A stretch of DNA of 64,000 bases from positions 310,001-374,000 of the forward strand of contig NZ_CP010427.1 in NCBI RefSeq assembly GCF_000815225.1, in the 5' to 3' direction. Both the position numbers and the translations under genes were made by a program. Under the pieces are notes generated by a model. It was not told the DNA's origin and did no database searches. It was given only the letters and a program-made list of their open reading frames with translations. The stretch's first letter is position 1. Each line of letters starts with the position of its first letter. The stretch comes from Allofrancisella guangzhouensis (GTDB lineage Bacteria; Pseudomonadota; Gammaproteobacteria; Francisellales; Francisellaceae). This document shows, piece by piece, positions 58,408 to 64,000 of the stretch.

Positions 58408-59499
58408 TTAAGACAATTTTTTACCATCAAACTTAACGCTAACAGGGTTATTTACCTTAACACTATTAAGGTATTCTAAACCACCATCATTGTTTATATG
58501 AAAGAAAGTAACGTTATTACTATTTTGATTTGCAACTGCTATATAATTTTCATCTTCACTTATGTCCATGTCTCTTGGCCAATTACCATGAGTAGAGTAT
58601 GAGCTATTATATTTAAGTAACCCATTCTGGTCTACACCAAATAATGTTACATCATTCATACCTCTATTAGTTACGTATAAGTTTTCATCTTGTTTACTTA
58701 ACATAATCTCAGAAGGATAATTTCTTTCAACAGTTAGTTTACCTTTATAGCTAGGAATAGAGTTGATAATATTTAATTTACCGCTTTTTGGGTTTATATC
58801 TAATATAGAAATTGTTGAATCTAATTCATTAGCGACGTATATTTTATTATTTTTTGTTGATATAGCCATGTGTCTAGGTCCAGCATTTTTTGATAATTTT
58901 AAAGACTGTATTTCCTTTAAAACACCATTATTATTTTTATACACATGTATTAGATCAGCACCCAAATCAGCGGAGTATACGTATTTTTCACCATCAATAG
59001 TGATTGGATAAATTGAATGAGCATGTGATCCTGCTTGCTCATATATTTTAGAGTCTTTACAGGTGAAAGCCTCATTATTATTGTTGTATACCGATATACC
59101 ACTATGTATGCTATTAGAGCTACCATAGTTTGCTACAAATATCTCATTACCAAATTTTGTAATATGCACAGCATTATTGCCATTAGATAATATACTATCA
59201 ACTTCTTTAAGTGTTTTACCATCTTTTCTAAATGAAGTAACTCTTCCTGGCTCTATTTCATTTACCGCAAATACCATATCATTATCAATTAGGATATAAG
59301 ATGGATTTGCTGCCACCGCGGCTAGAGCTATGTCAGATACAGTGTTGCTATCAGTATAAAATTCTCCATAAAATATACCATCATTATTTGGAATCCCCCA
59401 GGAATTATTATAAGCACCTATATAAAAAGGAATGTCTAGTGCAAATGAATTATAGTTCAGGGTGAATAAGCAGAGTGCGATTAATATTTTTTTATTCAT
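58408..59499 (-). CDS. Exported seven-bladed beta-propeller protein (lactonase-like)
   Basis: The 363-residue product has a signal peptide (MNKKILIALCLFTLNYNSFA, cut near Leu-Asp). It is followed by repeats of the YVTN/lactonase type: SRKD/KIYVANELDSTISILDIN, LYVTNRGMNDVTLFGVD, and IAVANQNSNNVTFFHIN. The DMDISEDEN and GPRHMAIS turns match the 6-phosphogluconolactonase (Pgl/YbhE) family, but export argues against that role. It is read alone. The divergent upstream gap shares a hairpin at 59682. Confidence 0.75.
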   Translation of the reverse strand: MNKKILIALCLFTLNYNSFALDIPFYIGAYNNSWGIPNNDGIFYGEFYTDSNTVSDIALAAVAANPSYILIDNDMVFAVNEIEPGRVTSFRKDGKTLKEVDSILSNGNNAVHITKFGNEIFVANYGSSNSIHSGISVYNNNNEAFTCKDSKIYEQAGSHAHSIYPITIDGEKYVYSADLGADLIHVYKNNNGVLKEIQSLKLSKNAGPRHMAISTKNNKIYVANELDSTISILDINPKSGKLNIINSIPSYKGKLTVERNYPSEIMLSKQDENLYVTNRGMNDVTLFGVDQNGLLKYNSSYSTHGNWPRDMDISEDENYIAVANQNSNNVTFFHINNDGGLEYLNSVKVNNPVSVKFDGKKLS

Positions 59500-59681
59500 A
59501 TTTATTGTTTTGCCAGATTATTAAGTTTTTAATACTATACAATTTATAACATATATATGTATAGTAAAGCTATAAAATTTGACACTTGTGGTTTATGATT
59601 CATAACTTTTTGGTATTAAATCTTGGTGAATTTGGATGTTATTTGTTCAGAGAGATTTATTCTTTAATTGATGTTTTTGTC

Positions 59682-59710
59682 GCAAACCTCACATTAGTTT
59701 GCAATTTTTT
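59682..59710 (+). terminator. Hairpin with T-run, in a divergent gap
   Basis: GCAAAC (59682-59687) pairs with GTTTGC (59697-59702), and a T-run follows, as a plus-strand intrinsic terminator would look. The gap 59500-59802 holds no protein gene. Since both neighbouring genes run away from this gap, the terminator would need its own upstream transcript, so a small RNA is possible. Confidence 0.4.
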
Positions 59711-59802
59711 ATCATTAGAGAGTATATTTTCACAGCTTTATTAAAAAAAATCTAAATAAATGATAATATGGTAATAGTCTAACGAGTTTTTGTATTTTTT
59801 AA

Positions 59803-60711
59803 ATGTTTAAAGCAATAAAATATGGTTACTACGCCTTATTTTCAATTTTTTGTTTATTTGTTAATACAGCTATAGTCTTTTTACCTTTGGTTTTCTTTTC
59901 TTTACTTAAGTTGCTAACACCAATCAAAAAAATTAAATATTACTGTACAACTATAATTCAGTCTCTGGCTAGTTTTTGGGTAAGTTTTGCTATCTTTGTT
60001 ACAAAACTTTTTTCTCCAACAAAGATTGAGTTAGAACAAAGTGAGGGATTAAGTAGCAAAGACTCTTATCTGATAATTAGTAATCATAGAAGTTGGCTAG
60101 ACACTTTTGTCTTAATGTTGGCTTTTCATAAGAAAATAGCTTTTCCAAAATTTTTTATGAAGTTTCAGATGTTTTTTGTTCCGGTGGTAGGTCTTGTATG
60201 TTGGGCTTTGGAGTTTCCTGCTATGAAAAGGTATTCAAAGTATTATCTTGAAAAGCATCCAGAAAAAAAGGGTCAAGATATTGCTAAAACAAATGAATAC
60301 TGTAGGAAATTGTCACACAGACCAACAACAATAGTTAATTTTGTTGAAGGTACGAGATTTACTGTTGAGAAAGCTTTAAGTAGTAATTATAAATACCTTC
60401 TAAACCCTAAAGCAGGTGGAGCAGCGGTGATTCTTAGGAGTTTGTCTGATAGAATTAAGGGGATCCTAAATACTACAATTGTATATGATAACCCTAATCA
60501 AACTTTATGGGATTTTATGGTCCGTAAAACCAAGAAAATTACAGTAAAAGTAGACTTTATACCATTATCAGATATCCCTATAGGAGATTATTTTAACAAC
60601 AATGAAGATAAGCAAGCTTTTCAGAATTGGCTAAATAACTTATGGTTTCGGAATGATAAGTACATTGCAAGACAATTAGAACTTAACGAATTTGGAAGCT
60701 TAATAAAATAA
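59803..60711 (+). CDS. PlsC-like acyltransferase (YihG type)
   Basis: The 302-residue protein has N-terminal membrane segments and the LPLAT H-x4-D box SNHRSWLDTFVL. Further on come the second block FPAMKRYSKYYL and EGTRFT (E-G-T-R), the third family block. Length and layout resemble E. coli YihG, an acyltransferase of the LPLAT superfamily that acts on phospholipid precursors. The exact substrate is uncertain. The gene is single, convergent with the RipA-like gene downstream. Confidence 0.85.
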   Translation: MFKAIKYGYYALFSIFCLFVNTAIVFLPLVFFSLLKLLTPIKKIKYYCTTIIQSLASFWVSFAIFVTKLFSPTKIELEQSEGLSSKDSYLIISNHRSWLDTFVLMLAFHKKIAFPKFFMKFQMFFVPVVGLVCWALEFPAMKRYSKYYLEKHPEKKGQDIAKTNEYCRKLSHRPTTIVNFVEGTRFTVEKALSSNYKYLLNPKAGGAAVILRSLSDRIKGILNTTIVYDNPNQTLWDFMVRKTKKITVKVDFIPLSDIPIGDYFNNNEDKQAFQNWLNNLWFRNDKYIARQLELNEFGSLIK

Positions 60712-60780
60712 GTTCATTCGTCGTTAGTAATTTATAATAATTCTGGTCATACTTAAAAAATTAAGAAATAGAATAAATAC

Positions 60781-61314
60781 TTATAATACCTTAGGTATCC
60801 AAGAAAGCTCAACAAATAAAAACAAAGCTGAGTATATCCCCATAAAAATAAAAGGCATATATATTTCAAGCACCCTGATAGGCTTAAATGAACCTTTTTC
60901 TTCTGCTATATGCTCTTCAGTAAGCCAAACTCTTGATGGTAAGCGCCTTTCCAAAGAAGGCACGATGCTACTCTTAATTTGAATATGGTGTCTAAAAAAT
61001 CTGATAATTTTCCACCAAGCATAGCAAAAAACTAAACTCGCAAAATATGGGATAACTACCAAAACAGGAGATGGAGGGTTATCAACATTTATGTTGTTAC
61101 TAATAGCTAGCGCTACGATACCTACTAAAAGTAAATTTATAACTAGGAAAAAAAGGTTTATCACAATCCTTCTGTAACTTGTTCTGTCAGTTAACTCAAC
61201 ATAAATGCGGTATTGCTCAATTAATAAAGCATTATACTGCTCGTTGGAAAAATTACTTTCATCCTCATTACTCCATAGCTTGCTTTGTATATCTTTCTGG
61301 CTAATCTTTTCCAT
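60781..61314 (-). CDS. ripA: RipA-like inner-membrane protein
   Basis: The 177-residue protein has an N-terminal soluble part (about 45 residues) and three to four hydrophobic segments near 50-70, 83-103 and 150-172. RipA of Francisella is a cytoplasmic-membrane protein of about this length, needed for intracellular growth and affecting lipid A biology. Its gene lies near rpsA, as here. The match is by size, layout and synteny from memory; I cannot confirm it by alignment. A short gap and then tsaC follow upstream. Confidence 0.55.
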   Translation of the reverse strand: MEKISQKDIQSKLWSNEDESNFSNEQYNALLIEQYRIYVELTDRTSYRRIVINLFFLVINLLLVGIVALAISNNINVDNPPSPVLVVIPYFASLVFCYAWWKIIRFFRHHIQIKSSIVPSLERRLPSRVWLTEEHIAEEKGSFKPIRVLEIYMPFIFMGIYSALFLFVELSWIPKVL

Positions 61315-61405
61315 TTTTTCCCTATATCTTTATATTTATAAATCTATGATTCAAATCTAATGCTATTATATTTTATATTATTTATCAAATTTTTATCACT
61401 TTAGC

Positions 61406-61951
61406 TTACCTAATTTGTTCATTATTTATAATATCTATTATTTTTGACGGTGTTCCAGAGGTCTTATTTGAGGCTGCAAATACAGTTATGTCTTTAAAAG
61501 TTTCATCAATTAATTTAGCATCGTAAAGAGGAGGTTTGCCTGATATATTTGCACTGGTTGAAATAATGGCACGGTTAAGTTTATTACATATGCCTTTAAT
61601 TACTTTTGTTTTTACTAAGCGAATAGCAACGGTAGGTTTCTCTCCAGTAAGCCACTTTATACTTTGCATTGCTGGAACAAGCCATGTGGTAGGAGTGTTT
61701 TGAACAGTTGATATTTTTTCAAGCTGCTCTTCCGACAAGATACTTTTATCTATATATTCTAAAAAATGCTCAAAGTTATAAGAAATTATGATAAAGCCTT
61801 TACTAGAATCGCGCTGCTTTGTTTTAATAAGTCTATCCACAACCTTAGGTTCAATAATACAGCTTAAACCATATACAGTATCTGTTGGAACACTAACAAC
61901 CTCTTGAGCCGCTAATTTGGCTATGATTTTATTTATATCTTTAGTTAGCAT
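61406..61951 (-). CDS. tsaC: Threonylcarbamoyl-AMP synthase TsaC (YrdC/Sua5)
   Basis: TsaC makes threonylcarbamoyl-AMP, used to form t6A37 in tRNAs that read ANN codons. The 181-residue protein begins with the KxR-like entry and VVSVPTDTVYGLSCI. It continues with LIKTKQRDSSKGF (the KR-S motif), TTWLVPA, TVAIRLVKT and AIISTSANISGKPP. Length is that of short TsaC (about 190). It lies on the minus strand after rpsA, separated by the rpsA terminator. Confidence 0.94.
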   Translation of the reverse strand: MLTKDINKIIAKLAAQEVVSVPTDTVYGLSCIIEPKVVDRLIKTKQRDSSKGFIIISYNFEHFLEYIDKSILSEEQLEKISTVQNTPTTWLVPAMQSIKWLTGEKPTVAIRLVKTKVIKGICNKLNRAIISTSANISGKPPLYDAKLIDETFKDITVFAASNKTSGTPSKIIDIINNEQIR

Positions 61952-62004
61952 GTTTTTTAATTAGGTTAATTGAGGTAGATGATATTTTATACTTGTAAGG
62001 TAAA

Positions 62005-62039
62005 TAAAAAAACCTACAGACTAAAATTTAGCTTGTAGG
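62005..62039 (-). terminator. Intrinsic terminator of rpsA
   Basis: Reading the minus strand, CCTACA and TGTAGG arms with an inner CTAAA/TTTAG stem (62013-62039) are followed by a run of seven T (62005-62011). This is a textbook rho-independent terminator, 32 bp after the rpsA stop. Confidence 0.85.
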
Positions 62040-62070
62040 CGTTGATTAAAAAATTAATGATGAAAGGCTA

Positions 62071-63738
62071 TTATTTTTTATTTAATTGCTCTTTTATTAA
62101 GTCTCCCAAAGTTGTTGGTGTCATTTGCTCAACTTTGTAGTTAGACTTATTAGCAGAAGCATCTTCTTCAACAGCTTTAATAGAAAGAGCAATACTTCTC
62201 TTTTTAGTATCAATGTTGATAATTCTAGATTCCACTTCTTGACCTTCGCTTAACTCATCACGCACATCTTTAGTATGATCTACAGACACTTCAGCAATTC
62301 TAATGAAGCCATCTATATTATTATTTTCATCAAGCATTACTACAGCACCATTTTCTTGAACTTTAGTAACTTTACCTTTAACTAAAGAACCTTTTGGATG
62401 TAAGCTAACAAAATTTTTGAACGGATCTTCAGAGAGTTGCTTCATGCTAAGAGCGATTCTTTCAAGGTCTGTATTTACAGAAACTAGTACAGCCTCTACT
62501 TCATCACCTTTTTTAAGCTCTTTGATAGCTTTTGCTGGGTTGTCCCACGCGACATCAGAGATGTGCACAAGCCCATCGATACCACCCTCTAGACCAATGA
62601 ATACACCAAACTCAGTTATAGATCTGATCTTGCCAGTGACTTTATCACCAGGCTTGTAGTTTTTCTCAAATTCACTCCAAGGATTTGGTTTGCACTGCTT
62701 GATACCTAAAGAAATTCTATGGTTATCAGCATCTAGCTCAAGCACAATAACTTCAACTTCTTGACCAATAGATACGGCTTTATGTGGGTTAACATTTTTA
62801 TTTGTCCAATCCATTTCAGAAGTATGTACTAGACCTTCGATTCCTTCTTTAAGCTTAACGAAACAGCCATAATCAGTAATGTTAGTAATGTTTCCTGCTA
62901 ACTTAGCACCTACAGGCAATTCTTTTGCAATGTTTAACCAAGGATCTTCGCCAAGTTGTTTAATTCCTAGGGAGATTCTTTGTTTTTCTTTATCAAATTT
63001 AATTATCTTAACATCTATCTCTTGACCAATAGATAGCACATCTGTTGGGTGGCTAATTCTGCTCCAAGAGATATCTGTAATGTGTAGTAATCCATCAACT
63101 CCGCCAAGGTCAATAAACGCTCCAAAGTCAGTGATGTTTTTAACAATACCTTTAAGGACGCTACCTTCAGAGATTTTTTCAAGCATTGCATCTCTATCAC
63201 CAGAGCTGCTCTCTTCAATAACAGCTTTTCTAGAAACTACAATATTGTTTCTTTTTGTATCAATCTTGACTACTTTTAGCTCGATATCTTTATCTTCTAA
63301 GTGAGCAATATCTTTGATAGGTCTTGTATCTACCAATGATCCTGGTAAGAAAGCTCTTAATCCTTCAACGTCCATAGTGTAACCACCACGTACGTGATTA
63401 GTTATTCTACCAAGAACAGTTTCATTGCTTTCAAAAGCTTTCTCAATTCTGTCCCAAAGCTCGATCTTCTTAGCTTTATCACGTGATAATCTAGTTTCAC
63501 CACAGCTATTATCTAGTGCTTCAAGTACAACATTTATCTTGTCACCTGGAGCAACTTCTATTTCGCCACTACTATTTTTTAGTGAAGAAACAGGTATAAA
63601 TGATTCTGATTTAAGACCAGCATCAATCATAGCATATTCTTTATCAATGCTTACAACAGTTGCTTCTATTATTTTACCGATTCTCATCTCTGTTTGTTTC
63701 AGAGATTGTTCAAATAGTTCTTTGAAATTTTCTGACAT
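62071..63738 (-). CDS. rpsA: 30S ribosomal protein S1
   Basis: S1 brings mRNA to the ribosome. The 555-residue protein has six S1 RNA-binding repeats. Repeats 3-5 show the signature G-x-[IV]-x-x-[IV]-T-[DE]-[FY]-G-[CV]-F clearly, as in GIVKNITDFGAFIDLGGVDG, NITNITDYGCFVKL and KIRSITEFGVFIGLEGGIDG. Length equals that of E. coli S1 (557). Upstream of it is a divergent gap to tadA. Confidence 0.97.
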   Translation of the reverse strand: MSENFKELFEQSLKQTEMRIGKIIEATVVSIDKEYAMIDAGLKSESFIPVSSLKNSSGEIEVAPGDKINVVLEALDNSCGETRLSRDKAKKIELWDRIEKAFESNETVLGRITNHVRGGYTMDVEGLRAFLPGSLVDTRPIKDIAHLEDKDIELKVVKIDTKRNNIVVSRKAVIEESSSGDRDAMLEKISEGSVLKGIVKNITDFGAFIDLGGVDGLLHITDISWSRISHPTDVLSIGQEIDVKIIKFDKEKQRISLGIKQLGEDPWLNIAKELPVGAKLAGNITNITDYGCFVKLKEGIEGLVHTSEMDWTNKNVNPHKAVSIGQEVEVIVLELDADNHRISLGIKQCKPNPWSEFEKNYKPGDKVTGKIRSITEFGVFIGLEGGIDGLVHISDVAWDNPAKAIKELKKGDEVEAVLVSVNTDLERIALSMKQLSEDPFKNFVSLHPKGSLVKGKVTKVQENGAVVMLDENNNIDGFIRIAEVSVDHTKDVRDELSEGQEVESRIINIDTKKRSIALSIKAVEEDASANKSNYKVEQMTPTTLGDLIKEQLNKK

Positions 63739-63880
63739 TTTATTATTTCCATTCCAGTGTGGTTGGTTAAACAGGGTTTGCTATGTTCCACTGGGAATAC
63801 AAAAAACACTAGCAAACAATTTTGTAATGTATAATATTATATAAGAGAAGCTAATACTTCAAGTAAAAAGTATTTTTAAG

Positions 63881-64000
63881 ATGTCAAATGAATTAGTAGA
63901 GCATATTTTCTTTATGCAACAAGCTTATGAACAAGCTTTACTAGCATATGATTTAGGAGAGGTTCCTATAGGAGCTATCGTAGTTAAAGATAATCAAGTT
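63881..64000 (+). CDS. tadA: tRNA adenosine deaminase TadA, N-terminal part
   Basis: TadA converts A34 to inosine in tRNA-Arg. The window ends inside the gene. The 40 visible residues read MSNELVEHIFFMQQAYEQAL and then AYDLGEVPIGAIVVKDNQV, matching the TadA start (EVPVGAVLV-like). The zinc ligands lie beyond the window. The ATG is the first in frame. Confidence 0.9.
   Translation, partial: MSNELVEHIFFMQQAYEQALLAYDLGEVPIGAIVVKDNQV

Overview
The window looks like chromosomal DNA of a Francisella species or a close relative (Francisellaceae, Gammaproteobacteria). The DNA is very AT-rich. It carries a pilin gene beside two tandem lpxL genes, a RipA-like membrane protein next to tsaC and rpsA, tandem DUF3568 lipoproteins, and feoB without an adjacent feoA. 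The genus call rests on protein character and remembered gene order, not on a database search. I cannot fix the species.

Layout. 1-8 kb: end of a gamma-carbonic anhydrase gene, lolB, ispE, tRNA-Gln, an M14-type peptidase, yggT-yggU, a GNAT/RimK-like ATP-grasp pair and comEC. 8-14 kb: transporters, two DUF3568 lipoproteins and a broken third copy. 14-19 kb: a complete rRNA operon (16S, tRNA-Ile, tRNA-Ala, 23S, 5S) with a clear promoter and long processing stems. 19-29.5 kb: an aromatic amino acid permease, obg with a KimA-like permease and an SbmA/BacA-like ABC protein, aspS, and a beta-amylase (GH14). 29.5-34.2 kb: a mobile-element cluster (small inverted-repeat elements, one nested in another, an IS4-type insertion sequence and a deleted relic of it) and ppdK. 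34-43.6 kb: feoB, orn, efp, a type IV pilin, two lpxL paralogues, yidC, yidD, rnpA, rpmH and a second aromatic amino acid permease. 43.8-54 kb: rsmG, yggS, an effector-like alpha/beta hydrolase, diaA/gmhA, bamE, rpsT, trpB-trpA and clpB with a heat-shock type promoter. 54-58.3 kb: an accessory stretch of proteins of unknown function, including a caspase-fold (clan CD) peptidase candidate and two zinc-ribbon proteins. 58.4-64 kb: a secreted beta-propeller protein, a PlsC-like acyltransferase, a RipA-like protein, tsaC, rpsA and the start of tadA.

How the genes work together. Most are housekeeping: envelope biogenesis (lolB, bamE, yidC/yidD, lpxL), translation (rRNA, tRNAs, aspS, efp, rpsA, rpsT, rpmH), isoprenoid and tryptophan synthesis, iron uptake and proteostasis. 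The most novel parts are the nested small elements at 29.6 kb and a dispersed 140-bp repeat family seen at five places, the clan CD-like protein and its unknown neighbours at 54-58 kb, the GxSxG hydrolase at 45.3 kb, and the beta-amylase, which is unusual for a gammaproteobacterium.
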